64,000 bases of DNA, from assembly GCF_900114485.1 (NCBI RefSeq), contig NZ_FOTF01000010.1, positions 62,001 to 126,000 on the forward strand, written 5' to 3'. A program made the translations under genes and the position numbers. Within the stretch, counting starts at the first letter, position 1; every line of letters begins with the position of its first letter. A model generated the notes under the pieces. It was not told the origin of the DNA. It ran no database searches and was given only the letters and a program-made list of their open reading frames with translations. Positions 16,420 through 25,074 of this stretch are shown piece after piece. Source of the DNA: Loktanella salsilacus (GTDB taxonomy: Bacteria; Pseudomonadota; Alphaproteobacteria; Rhodobacterales; Rhodobacteraceae).

Positions 16420-17316
16420 ATGAGCGATTATAAGAATCTTCCGGCGCCGTCACCTGAACAGGGGCTGAACCGCTACATGCAGGCGATCCGCAAGTTTCCG
16501 ATGCTGGAGCCTGAGAACGAATACATGCTGGCGAAGCGTTGGACCGAAAACGAAGACACCGACGCCGCGCACCAGTTGGTGACGTCCCACCTGCGTTTGG
16601 CCGCCAAGATCGCGATGGGCTATCGCGGTTACGGTCTGCCGCAGGCCGAGGTGATTTCCGAAGCGAACGTCGGTCTGATGCAGGCCGTAAAAAAGTTCGA
16701 CCCTGAAAAAGGCTTCCGTCTGGCGACCTATGCGATGTGGTGGATCCGCGCTGCGATTCAGGAATACGTCCTGCGGTCGTGGTCGATGGTGAAACTGGGC
16801 ACCACCTCTGCCCAGAAGAAATTGTTCTTTAACCTGCGCAAGGCGAAAAACCGCATCGGCGCGCTGGAAGAAGGCGATCTGCGTCCCGAGAACGTGCAGC
16901 GGATTGCGACCGATCTGGGCGTGACCGAAGCCGAAGTCGTGTCGATGAACCGGCGTCTGTCGGGCGGTGATGCGTCGCTGAACGCGACCGTCGGGTCCGA
17001 AGGCGAAGGCACGATGCAATGGCAGGATTGGCTGGAAGACGAAGACGCCGATCAGGCTGGCGATTATGAAGAGCGTGACGAGCTGGAAAACCGCCGCGCC
17101 ATGCTGGCCGAGGCAATGGGCGTTCTGAATGACCGGGAAAAAGACATCCTGATGCAGCGCCGCCTGAACGACGAAACGATCACGCTGGAAGACTTGTCAT
17201 CGCAATATGACGTCAGCCGCGAGCGGATTCGCCAGATCGAAGTGCGCGCGTTTGAAAAGCTGCAAAAGCGCATGCGCGAATTGGCGGCTGAGAAGGGGAT
17301 GCTTGAGAGCGTCTAA
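16420..17316 (+). CDS. rpoH: RNA polymerase sigma factor RpoH (sigma-32)
   Basis: The 298-residue heat-shock sigma factor has the region 2 core FRLATYAMWWIRAAIQEYVL (99-118), the RpoH box QKKLFFNLRKAKNRIG (132-147) that sets sigma-32 apart from RpoD, and the region 4 helix-turn-helix LEDLSSQYDVSRERIRQIEV near the C-terminus. It directs core RNA polymerase to chaperone and protease genes. The ATG at 16420 follows AGAGGGGA and matches the usual N-terminus; an open frame extends 24 codons upstream without support. A strong intrinsic terminator follows. Alphaproteobacteria often have two RpoH proteins, so this may be one paralogue. Confidence 0.96.
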   Translation: MSDYKNLPAPSPEQGLNRYMQAIRKFPMLEPENEYMLAKRWTENEDTDAAHQLVTSHLRLAAKIAMGYRGYGLPQAEVISEANVGLMQAVKKFDPEKGFRLATYAMWWIRAAIQEYVLRSWSMVKLGTTSAQKKLFFNLRKAKNRIGALEEGDLRPENVQRIATDLGVTEAEVVSMNRRLSGGDASLNATVGSEGEGTMQWQDWLEDEDADQAGDYEERDELENRRAMLAEAMGVLNDREKDILMQRRLNDETITLEDLSSQYDVSRERIRQIEVRAFEKLQKRMRELAAEKGMLESV

Positions 17317-17342
17317 TCCTTTCGCTAGGCTTGTTCTAAATG

Positions 17343-17374
17343 CTCCCGCCGGTACCTCCGGTGGGAGTTTTCTT
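17343..17374 (+). terminator. Intrinsic terminator of rpoH
   Basis: A 10-bp stem (CTCCCGCCGG with CCGGTGGGAG, one G-U pair) closes a 5-nt loop and is followed by TTTTCTTT. It lies 27 bp after the rpoH stop and ends 23 bp before the next gene, so that gene needs read-through or a promoter that overlaps this element. Confidence 0.88.
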
Positions 17375-17396
17375 TGCCAGATGAAAAGGACACGCG

Positions 17397-18353
17397 ATGC
17401 GTTGGGGAATACTCGGGGCGGCGAACTTTGCGCGCCAGCATATGGGGCCGGCGATTCATGCGGCCAAGGGCGCGGAACTGGTGGCGCTTGCAACATCCGA
17501 TCCGGTCAAGGCGACTGGCTTTAGCGACTTTGCGCCGGGCCTGCGGGTGCACAGCGACTATGATGCGCTGCTGGCGGATGATGGGATTGATGCGGTTTAT
17601 ATCCCGCTGCCGAACCACCTGCATGTGGACTGGACGATCAAGGCGCTGGAAGCTGGCAAACATGTGCTGTGCGAAAAGCCGATTGCGCTGAAAGCCGAAG
17701 ACATTGACCGGGTGATTGCCGCGCGGGATGCCAGCGGCAAATTCGCGGCAGAGGCGTTTATGATCACGCACCATCCGCAATTCGCCCGCGCCCGTGAATT
17801 GGTGCAGGGCGGCAAGATTGGCCAGTTGCGCCACGTCGATGCGCTGTTCAGCTTTAATAACCCCGACGCGGGCAATATCCGCAATAAGCCGGACACAGGC
17901 GGCGGGGCGCTGCCTGATATTGGCGTCTATGTCTTGGGGGCCGCGCGGTTCGTGACGGGGGCAGAGCCGGTCGCGGTCACCCATGCGCGGGTCGATTTCG
18001 AAGGCGGCGTGGATGTGTTCGCTCAGTTCGCGGCGGAGTTTGAGGGTTTCACCTATTCCGGCCTTGTGTCGACCCGGATGCAGCCCGCGCAGCGCATCAC
18101 GTTTCACGGTGACAAAGGGATCCTGACCATGACCGCGCCCTTTAATGCGGGCGTTTATGATCAAGCAGAGTTGGTGATTGAGACGCAGAACGGCAGCCGC
18201 ACGGTCGAACGCTGGCCCGGCGTGAACCAATATGTGTTACAGGTCGAAGCCTTTGCCGCAGCGGCGCTGCACGGCGCGGATTACGCTTGCCCGCTGGAAT
18301 TCAGCCGCGGCACGCAGGCGATGATGGATATGGTCTACGCCGCCGGCCGCTGA
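17397..18353 (+). CDS. Gfo/Idh/MocA family oxidoreductase
   Basis: The 318-residue NAD(P)-dependent dehydrogenase has the N-terminal Rossmann motif WGILGAANFARQH (3-15), the family motif AGKHVLCEKPIALKAEDI (about 86-103) with the conserved EKP lysine, and the C-terminal domain block GGGALPDIGVYVLGAARF with its catalytic Asp/Tyr region. Members oxidise or reduce sugars, inositols or related polyols; substrate unknown. It sits directly behind the rpoH terminator with an AAAAGGA ribosome binding site and is convergent with pepF. Confidence 0.9.
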   Translation: MRWGILGAANFARQHMGPAIHAAKGAELVALATSDPVKATGFSDFAPGLRVHSDYDALLADDGIDAVYIPLPNHLHVDWTIKALEAGKHVLCEKPIALKAEDIDRVIAARDASGKFAAEAFMITHHPQFARARELVQGGKIGQLRHVDALFSFNNPDAGNIRNKPDTGGGALPDIGVYVLGAARFVTGAEPVAVTHARVDFEGGVDVFAQFAAEFEGFTYSGLVSTRMQPAQRITFHGDKGILTMTAPFNAGVYDQAELVIETQNGSRTVERWPGVNQYVLQVEAFAAAALHGADYACPLEFSRGTQAMMDMVYAAGR

Positions 18354-18359
18354 ATGAAT

Positions 18360-18386
18360 AAGGCCCCGGCGCAGCGCCGGGGCCTT
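18360..18386. terminator. Bidirectional terminator between convergent genes
   Basis: AAGGCCCCGGC, a 5-nt loop and GCCGGGGCCTT give a perfect 11-bp stem. It lies 6 bp after the Gfo/Idh/MocA stop and 8 bp before the pepF stop, so it can serve both strands. Confidence 0.88.
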
Positions 18387-18394
18387 ATGATCGT

Positions 18395-20215
18395 TTAATC
18401 TTCTTCCATCGCCTCTAGCTCGTCGATCATCCCCTCGATCATCGACAGGCCTTTGTCCCAGAATGCCGGGTCAGACGCGTCAAGGCCGAAGGGGGCCAGC
18501 AGTTCGGTGTGGTGCTTGGACCCGCCCGCTTTGAGCATATCGAAATACTTGGTTTTAAAGTCGGGATCGCCTTCGGCGTAGACCGCGTAAAGCGCGTTCA
18601 CCAACCCGTCGCCAAAGGCATAGGCGTAGACGTAGAACGGCGAGTGGACGAAGTGAGGGATGTAGGACCAGAAGGTCTCGTATCCGTCTTGAAAGTCGAA
18701 CACTGGCCCAAGGCTTTCGGCCTGCACCGACATCCACAGCGCGTTGATATCGTCGGGCGTCAACTCTCCTTGGGCGCGGGCGGCGTGCAGTTTGCATTCG
18801 AAATCGTAAAACGCGATCTGGCGCACGACCGTGTTGATCATGTCCTCGACCTTGCCCGCCAGCAGGACCTTGCGTTCTTCTTTGGTCTTTGCCCCTTCGA
18901 GCAGTTTTTGGAACGTCAGCATTTCGCCGAACACGGATGCGGTTTCAGCCAGTGTCAGCGGTGTCGACGACAGCAATTCGCCCTGACCCGCGGCAAGGCG
19001 CTGGTGGACGCCGTGGCCAAGTTCATGCGCCAAGGTCATCACGTCGCGCGGTTTGCCAAGGTAGTTCAGCATCACATAGGGGTGCACGGTGCTGACGGTG
19101 GGGTGGGCAAAGGCACCTGGCGCTTTGCCGGGCTTTACGCCCGCGTCGATCCAGCCGTCGGTAAAGAAGGGCTTGGCCAGTTCTGCCATTTCAGGGGCAA
19201 AGTCGGCGTAGGCGTCCATGACGATCTTTTCCGCCTCGGGCCAAGTCACGATGCGGTCAGCGTCCATCGGCAGCGGTGCGTTGCGGTCCCATGTTTCCAT
19301 CCGCTCTAGTCCCAGCCATTTGGCTTTTAGCGCGTAATAGCGGTGCGACAGGCGGGGGTAGGCGGCGACGACGGCATTGCGCAGCGCCTCGACGACCTCT
19401 GGCTCGACATGGTTGGACAGGTGGCGACCGTATTGCGGGGTCGGCATTTTCCGCCAGCGATCCTCGATCTCTTTTTCCTTGGCCAACGTGTTGTGGACGC
19501 GGGCAAAGAGTTTGACGTTCTTTGCAAAGACATCGGACAGCGCGCGGCTACCGGCTTCGCGCTTGGTGCGGTCGCGGTCGGTCAGCAAGTTGAGAGTGGA
19601 TTCAAGGTTCAGCTGTTCGCCGTCCACATCGAACATCAGCGCGGCCATGGTTTCGTCAAACAGCCGGTTCCACGCGGCCGCGCCGACAGTGGATTGGTCG
19701 TGCAGGAACTTTTCCATCTCGTCCGACAGCTGATGCGGCTTCATGGCGCGCATGCGGTCAAAGATCGGCTTGTAGCGGCGCAGTTCAGCGTTTTGCGCCA
19801 GCAAGTCTGCCAGATGCGCGTCCTCTAGGCGGTTGAATTCCAGACTGTAGAACACCAGCGGCGTTGTGTAGGTGGTCATGCGGTCTTGCGCGTCGGCCAT
19901 AAACTTGCCGCGCTCGTCATCGGTGGTGATCTGGTAGTAGCGCAGGCCCGCGTAGGACATGATGCGCCCGGCGATGATGTCGATATTCTCGTAGCGCTTG
20001 ACTGCGTCCAGCAGGCCAGCGGCGTCAAGATCGGCCAGCTTACCTTCGTAGTCGGTCGCGAAATCGGCGCAGGCGGCTTCGAGCCAGTCCATGTCGCGCT
20101 TAATCTCGGCGCTGTCGGGGGACGGATAAAGGTCGGTCAGGTCCCATTCGGGCAGATCGCCAAAGGCGGCGGCGCCAGCATCTTGCGGGGCGTCATAGGC
20201 GATGGATCGGGTCAT
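18395..20215 (-). CDS. pepF: M3 family oligoendopeptidase F
   Basis: The 606-residue cytoplasmic zinc metallopeptidase has the M3 active-site motif HELGHGVHQ near residue 396 and the downstream glutamate region (ETASVFGEMLTFQKLL). The N-terminal oligoendopeptidase domain and the C-terminal SPFYVYAYAFGDGLVNALY block fit the roughly 600-residue PepF group. It degrades oligopeptides of about 7-17 residues. The ATG at 20215 starts the homologous region; 36 codons of upstream open frame are not supported. It lies 55 bp after the endonuclease/phosphatase-fold gene on the same strand. Confidence 0.93.
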   Translation of the reverse strand: MTRSIAYDAPQDAGAAAFGDLPEWDLTDLYPSPDSAEIKRDMDWLEAACADFATDYEGKLADLDAAGLLDAVKRYENIDIIAGRIMSYAGLRYYQITTDDERGKFMADAQDRMTTYTTPLVFYSLEFNRLEDAHLADLLAQNAELRRYKPIFDRMRAMKPHQLSDEMEKFLHDQSTVGAAAWNRLFDETMAALMFDVDGEQLNLESTLNLLTDRDRTKREAGSRALSDVFAKNVKLFARVHNTLAKEKEIEDRWRKMPTPQYGRHLSNHVEPEVVEALRNAVVAAYPRLSHRYYALKAKWLGLERMETWDRNAPLPMDADRIVTWPEAEKIVMDAYADFAPEMAELAKPFFTDGWIDAGVKPGKAPGAFAHPTVSTVHPYVMLNYLGKPRDVMTLAHELGHGVHQRLAAGQGELLSSTPLTLAETASVFGEMLTFQKLLEGAKTKEERKVLLAGKVEDMINTVVRQIAFYDFECKLHAARAQGELTPDDINALWMSVQAESLGPVFDFQDGYETFWSYIPHFVHSPFYVYAYAFGDGLVNALYAVYAEGDPDFKTKYFDMLKAGGSKHHTELLAPFGLDASDPAFWDKGLSMIEGMIDELEAMEED

Positions 20216-20270
20216 GCGGTCATCCTGTCTGATGGTGTTACTTTTGACATAGGTCTTGCGGTGGGTCCTC

Positions 20271-21320
20271 TCAACCCTTTGCCGCCGCGTCAAAGATGGC
20301 TTGCACCGCCCCAGCGTCGCCATCGCGGGGGGCAGCGGGGGTGCCTTCGGCGCTGGTGGTCAGGCACAAATCGGCCTGCACGGGGTAATGATCTGACCCG
20401 ACGGCGGGCAGGATGGTAAAGTCCAGCAGCCCCGGCCCGCCTTGCCACAGGACCTGATCCAGCGGCCATTTCATCCAGCGACTTTCGGCATCAAAGCTGA
20501 CCATCGGTCCACGCCCTTGGCGCGGGTCCAGCAAGCCGCCTGTGCGCAGGGCCAGCCGCGAGGTATCGCTCCAACTGGTGGCATTGAAATCACCGGCGAC
20601 AATGCTGACAGCGTCGCTGTCTTGCGCAAGCTTGGCCGCGGTCAGCACAGCAGCGTCGCGCATGGTGCTGGACTGGCCGATTTGCGGCGGGCGCGGGTGG
20701 ACGCCGATGAATTGCACGGTTTGGCGCGGGTGTTCGACATCGCCGACAAACAGCGGCGTATCGCTGTCAAAAGGGTATTCAAAACGCGCGTCGGCCAGTG
20801 GATAGCGTGAATAGACCTGCATCCCGTAATAGCGGGCATCGATGGGCTGCGCCTGCATGACGTGTTCATAGGTCTGGTTCAGGGGGGCAAGGTCGCGATC
20901 CCAGCGGTCGTTGGTTTCCATCACCAGCACGATATCGGCGTTGCTGTCCGTGATCATAGCCAGCACTTGGCCCGCGTCCTGATTGCCCAGTTGCACATTC
21001 GTCGACAGCACCCGCAGGCGGCCATCATCGGCGCAGCGCGGGGTGTGGGCGACCATCTTGGCGGCGATGGGCTGATAGGGCCACAGCGTCCAGACCTGCA
21101 CGCTAAGTGCCCCGAGCGCGGCGGCGGTCACGATGAAACCGCGCCAGCCGGCGATCAGCGCATACAGCGCAGTCAGCGCGGCTAGCCCCGCTGCAATTTG
21201 CAGACGCGGAAAGTCTAAGGCGCGCACCCACCATTGGTCGGTGTTCAGCTGCCCGATAATCGTGGCGATGATCAGGACCAGCAGCGGTAAAGCAATGATC
21301 CGGGTGATCCAACGACGCAT
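20271..21320 (-). CDS. Membrane-anchored endonuclease/exonuclease/phosphatase family protein
   Basis: The 349-residue protein has three N-terminal transmembrane helices (residues about 5-90) and then a DNase I-like EEP domain. Recognisable blocks are STNVQLGN (near 109), the metal-binding glutamate in DIVLVMETND, the IVAGDFNATSWS Asp-Asn pair (about 241-252) and the terminal VGSDHYPV histidine. These residues serve Mg2+-dependent phosphodiester or phosphoester hydrolysis; relatives act on nucleic acids, phosphoinositides or sphingomyelin. The membrane anchor puts the catalytic domain outside the cytoplasmic face or near the membrane. It lies 12 bp from the DNA ligase gene on the same strand, though a repair role is unproven. 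Confidence 0.88.
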   Translation of the reverse strand: MRRWITRIIALPLLVLIIATIIGQLNTDQWWVRALDFPRLQIAAGLAALTALYALIAGWRGFIVTAAALGALSVQVWTLWPYQPIAAKMVAHTPRCADDGRLRVLSTNVQLGNQDAGQVLAMITDSNADIVLVMETNDRWDRDLAPLNQTYEHVMQAQPIDARYYGMQVYSRYPLADARFEYPFDSDTPLFVGDVEHPRQTVQFIGVHPRPPQIGQSSTMRDAAVLTAAKLAQDSDAVSIVAGDFNATSWSDTSRLALRTGGLLDPRQGRGPMVSFDAESRWMKWPLDQVLWQGGPGLLDFTILPAVGSDHYPVQADLCLTTSAEGTPAAPRDGDAGAVQAIFDAAAKG

Positions 21321-21332
21321 CGGCGCCTCCTG

Positions 21333-22922
21333 TTATCCGTATTGTGCCAACATCCCCTTCAGGTCTGCTAGCGTATTCGCCTCGCGCAGCGGTTTATCGT
21401 GGCGCCAGCGCAGCATCCGAGGGAACCGCAGGGCGACGCCGGATTTATGGCGCGGGCTGGCTTGAATGCCCTCGAACGCAAGCTCGAAGACATGTTCTGC
21501 CGTGACTTGCCGCACTGGGCCGAATTTCTGCAAGGTGTTCTTGCGTACCCAAGCGGTGATTTGCCGGAATTCCGCATCCGTTAGGCCGGAATACGCCTTT
21601 GCAAAGGGGACAAGGTCGTCGCCGTCCCACACTGCAAAGGTATAATCGGTAAATAGATTGGCGCGGCGGCCTGATCCTTGCTGCGCGTAAATCATCACGG
21701 CGTCAATCGTCAGCGGATCAACTTTCCATTTCCACCAGTCGCCCTTTTTGCGTCCCGCAAGGTAAGGGCTGTCGCGCCGTTTTAGCATCACGCCCTCGGC
21801 CAGACGGTCCCTGCTGGTGTCGCGCTGGGCGGCAAGGCTGTCCCAATCGGTGAAATCCACGGCAGGCGATAGGCGCAGCGGGGCGCTGTTTGGCGCGGCA
21901 CCGATGATCTGCGCCAATCGGGCGCGGCGGTCGGCGAAGGGATGGTCGCGGATATCGGTGCCAGCGTCCTCTAGCAGATCATAGGCCATCAGGATCACGG
22001 GCGCTTCGGTCAGCAGCTTTTTCGGCACGGTTTTGCGGCCGATGCGGGCTTGCAGGGTGTTGAACGACAAAGGCGCGCCGTCGCGGTAGCCAAGGACTTC
22101 GCCGTCGATCACCGTGCCGTCCGGCAGATAGTCGCGCAGCTGCGCCAATTCGGGAAAGCGGTCGGTCATCAGGTCTTCGCCGCGCGACCACAGGTGATGC
22201 TCGCCGCCGCGCATGATGAACTGGCCGCGAATGCCGTCCCATTTCCACTCTGCCGACCAATCGCTGGCGGGGCCAAGATCGGCAAGATCCTCTAGCCCGT
22301 AAGCAAGGTAGAACGGGTAAGGGCGTGACAGATCAGTGCTGGGATCGGTGGTTTCGATCAGCGCAGCCCACGTCGTTGTATCAAGCGTCCAGTTGCCCAT
22401 CAGGCGGTGGGTCAGGTTCGCCTCGTCCCCGTTCGTTGCCTGCGCCAGCGCGCGGGTCATCAGTTTGCGGCTGACGCCGACGCGGAATGATCCGGTCAGC
22501 AGTTTGGTGAAAAGATAGCGTTGCGGGCCGGGCAGGCTGTCCCATGCGGCAAGGATGCCAGCCTTGCGCGTGTCATCGTCGGTGGCGGACAGGCGGGCAA
22601 TCTCACCGATCCAATAGGTCAGCGAGCGGTCGTCGGTGCCTGTGGCGTCGGGCAGGATCAGGCTGATGGTTTCCGCCAAATCGCCAACGATGCCGTAGGA
22701 TTCCTCGAACAGCCATAGCGGGATGCCGCCCCGTTCTGCCGCCCATTCCCGCAGCCGCGTGGCGGTGATGGTGCGTTTGGGGCGGCGGCCGGAAAAGAGG
22801 GCGACGGTCCATAACTTGTCGTCATCCGGCGCGGTGCGAAAATAGTCGGCCAAGGCGGCGACCTTGACCGTGGTCTTGGTGGATTCGTCGATGCGGGCGT
22901 AAAGGGCGGCAAACTCTTTCAT
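21333..22922 (-). CDS. ATP-dependent DNA ligase (PP_1105-type, LigB of the exonuclease-associated group)
   Basis: The 529-residue ATP-dependent ligase has the adenylation lysine K227 in motif I (EWKWDGIRGQF), an N-terminal ligase domain (about 1-195), further nucleotidyltransferase motifs (VIDGEVLGY, EGVMLKRRDSPY, WWKWKVDP) and a C-terminal OB-fold domain. It seals nicked duplex DNA. It overlaps the upstream exonuclease gene by 4 bp (ATGA), which is the diagnostic pairing of the ligase/exonuclease/DEXH helicase/metallophosphoesterase cassette described in Pseudomonas and rhizobia. The helicase and phosphoesterase genes are not adjacent here. Confidence 0.93.
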   Translation of the reverse strand: MKEFAALYARIDESTKTTVKVAALADYFRTAPDDDKLWTVALFSGRRPKRTITATRLREWAAERGGIPLWLFEESYGIVGDLAETISLILPDATGTDDRSLTYWIGEIARLSATDDDTRKAGILAAWDSLPGPQRYLFTKLLTGSFRVGVSRKLMTRALAQATNGDEANLTHRLMGNWTLDTTTWAALIETTDPSTDLSRPYPFYLAYGLEDLADLGPASDWSAEWKWDGIRGQFIMRGGEHHLWSRGEDLMTDRFPELAQLRDYLPDGTVIDGEVLGYRDGAPLSFNTLQARIGRKTVPKKLLTEAPVILMAYDLLEDAGTDIRDHPFADRRARLAQIIGAAPNSAPLRLSPAVDFTDWDSLAAQRDTSRDRLAEGVMLKRRDSPYLAGRKKGDWWKWKVDPLTIDAVMIYAQQGSGRRANLFTDYTFAVWDGDDLVPFAKAYSGLTDAEFRQITAWVRKNTLQKFGPVRQVTAEHVFELAFEGIQASPRHKSGVALRFPRMLRWRHDKPLREANTLADLKGMLAQYG

Positions 22923-23941
22923 GACTGCTCTGCCGGTGTGTCGTCAGCCTCGTCTACCTGCTCTCCACTATATTCGGTGCTGACGATATGGGCGTCATAG
23001 CCTTCCTCTGCCAGCCAGCGCTGAAAGGCAGCGGTGTAGCCGTGGGTGGCGAAAATCTTGGTCGCGCCAGTTTCGCGGATTGCGGTGTTCAGCCCGTCCC
23101 AGTCGGCGTGATCGCTGACGACAAAACCCCGGTCCGCCGCCCTGCGTCGCCGCACCCCGCGTAAGGCCATCCAGCCAGAGGCAAAGGCCGTGGACGACGG
23201 CCCGAACCTGCGCCCCCAGGACGTGCCAAGCGCGCTGGGCGTGGCGATCACCAGCGCGCCGGGGTGATCGGCACCTTTGGTTTCCGGCGTCACGCGGATG
23301 GTATCCGGCAGCTTGACACCCTGCGCCCGCAGCACGGCGTTGGTGTTTTCCACTGCGCCATGCGTCAGGATTGGGCCGATGGCGGGATCAACGCAGGTCA
23401 GCAGGCGCTGCGCCTTGCCAAGGGCATAGGCCCCGATGATCGACGTGCGTCCCTCTGCCGCGTTGGCGGCCCACCAGGCGTTGATCTGGGCGGTCAGAGT
23501 GGCTTCTTCGAGCCATTTAAAGATCGGCAGGCCAAAGGTGCATTCGGTAATGAAAGCATGGCATTGGACCGGCTCGAACGGTTCCGACAGCCCGTCAGCC
23601 ACGGTTTTATAATCGCCCGAGGCGACCCAGACCTCGCCCGCGACCTCGACCCGGATCTGGGCCGATCCGGGGACATGGCCAGCGGGGTGGAACGATACCT
23701 TGGCCCCGCCGATCTGGCGGGTTTCGCTGTAGCGGATGGTGTCGATCGACACATCGCCAAGGCGGTGCCGCATCACAGGGGCGGCGGCCTGCGTTGCCAG
23801 ATAGCTTTTCATCCCCCAACGCGAGTGATCGGCGTGGCCATGGGTGATCAGCGCACGGTCTACGGGCCGCCAAGGGTCGATATAAAAATCGCCTGCTGGG
23901 CAGTAAATGCCGCTGTCGGTGAAGGTGAGTACATCTGCCAT
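22919..23941 (-). CDS. Ligase-associated DNA exonuclease (metallo-beta-lactamase/beta-CASP fold)
   Basis: The 340-residue protein has the metallo-beta-lactamase motif HGHADH (34-39) and the later block RFGPSSTAFASGWMALRG with a beta-CASP-like VVSDHADWDGL. It belongs to the DNA ligase-associated putative exonuclease family, related to SNM1/Artemis-type nucleases. It starts 4 bp inside the region shared with the downstream ligase gene, so the two products are translationally coupled. The expected role is trimming DNA ends before ligation. The two metal-site histidine clusters look intact. Confidence 0.92.
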   Translation of the reverse strand: MADVLTFTDSGIYCPAGDFYIDPWRPVDRALITHGHADHSRWGMKSYLATQAAAPVMRHRLGDVSIDTIRYSETRQIGGAKVSFHPAGHVPGSAQIRVEVAGEVWVASGDYKTVADGLSEPFEPVQCHAFITECTFGLPIFKWLEEATLTAQINAWWAANAAEGRTSIIGAYALGKAQRLLTCVDPAIGPILTHGAVENTNAVLRAQGVKLPDTIRVTPETKGADHPGALVIATPSALGTSWGRRFGPSSTAFASGWMALRGVRRRRAADRGFVVSDHADWDGLNTAIRETGATKIFATHGYTAAFQRWLAEEGYDAHIVSTEYSGEQVDEADDTPAEQS

Positions 23942-24028
23942 GAAGCGGATTTAGGGCAGGGGGGCGGTTTGGCGAGGGGGATTTACGGCGCGGGCGGATT
24001 GCCTTTGCGGGGATCGAGCCTCCGGCGG

Positions 24029-24048
24029 GAGTATTTGGGGCAAGATGA
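24029..24048 (+). repeat. Dispersed 20-bp intergenic repeat, copy B
   Basis: The sequence GAGTATTTGGGGCAAGATGA is 18/20 identical to the copy at 63072-63091 and related to copies near 38702 and 59414. It is preceded by CCTCCGGCGG. It lies in the non-coding gap between the alpha/beta hydrolase and exonuclease genes (23942-24138), where nothing else is recognised. Confidence 0.65.
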
Positions 24049-24138
24049 TGGGGGTGAACTGAAATTTTTTGCGATCTGAGCGCTAAGGGTGCCGTAGGCG
24101 GGCGGATTTGGGGGGAAACGAAAGCTTGGGGACTTGGC

Positions 24139-25074
24139 CTAAGTATGTGCGGTGAAGAGGGCGGCGGCGGTGTCGAAAAAACGGCTGCGCACCTCTGGCC
24201 CTTCCATCATGGTTTCGTGCTTGCCGCCTTCGACGATTTCCAATGTGCCGCCGGGCCAGCGGGCCATGCGGTCGTGGATGCGGGCGGGGTCGACGATGGA
24301 TTCGGCGGTGCCAAGAAAGGTTGTCGCGGGCACGCGGGGGGATGCGAGGCGGGACATGCGGCGCATATCAATCAGCGATTCGTTCAGCCAGCGGAGCGAT
24401 GGGCCGCCCAAGGCGAGATCAGGGTAGGTCGCGAGCTGACGCTGCATATGGGCGAACATCTCTGGATCAGAGGTGAGGGTGTTTTCACCCATTGCGATGC
24501 GGTTCAGGTAGGTTTCACGCTCTTGCCCCGGGGCCATGCGGGAATCGAGGCCGACGCGGCGGGCGATGGATGAGATGCCCCAAGCGAAAGGACGCAGGGC
24601 GGCGGCCATTTGGATGCCCCACATCGGGGCAGAGAAGACAGCGGCGCGTACCGGCAGGCCTTCGATCAAGGCCCGCAGGCCGATGGCACCGCCCATGGAG
24701 TGCGCGATCATATAAAATGGTTTGGGCAGGCCCAGATCGCGGGCATGGGTGAGCATGGCGGCGACGTCTTTTTGGAAATCACCAAAGTCGGCAACGTGGC
24801 CCGTCGCGCGGTCGGGTGCGGCGCGATCTGACAGGCCTTGGCCGCGCCAGTCGATCGTGATTGTGGCATAGCCGCGTGCGCGCAGATCAGCGGCTGCGCG
24901 GCCATATTTTTCGATATATTCGGTGCGGCCGGGCAGCAGCAGGACTGTGCCGCGATCCGCGTCCGAAACCCAGTGACCGACGCGGATTTTCGCGTTGTCA
25001 GTGGTTTGCAGCCAATGCGCCGCCCCTGCATCCGGGCCATCCGCGACGTCCGCATGCAGGGGGGCGTACCGCAT
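24139..25074 (-). CDS. Alpha/beta hydrolase, lysophospholipase/monoacylglycerol-lipase type
   Basis: The 311-residue serine hydrolase has the nucleophile elbow AHSMGG with S126. The acid residue lies in TAESIVDPARI (near 257) and the histidine in EGGKHETMME (near 283). The N-terminal block ITIDWRGQGLSDR is the typical lysophospholipase L2/PldB motif. The likely substrate is a lysophospholipid or monoacylglycerol. Its start overlaps the stop of the upstream SCP2 gene by one base, implying co-translation with a lipid-binding protein, which fits a lipid-related role. Confidence 0.9.
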   Translation of the reverse strand: MRYAPLHADVADGPDAGAAHWLQTTDNAKIRVGHWVSDADRGTVLLLPGRTEYIEKYGRAAADLRARGYATITIDWRGQGLSDRAAPDRATGHVADFGDFQKDVAAMLTHARDLGLPKPFYMIAHSMGGAIGLRALIEGLPVRAAVFSAPMWGIQMAAALRPFAWGISSIARRVGLDSRMAPGQERETYLNRIAMGENTLTSDPEMFAHMQRQLATYPDLALGGPSLRWLNESLIDMRRMSRLASPRVPATTFLGTAESIVDPARIHDRMARWPGGTLEIVEGGKHETMMEGPEVRSRFFDTAAALFTAHT

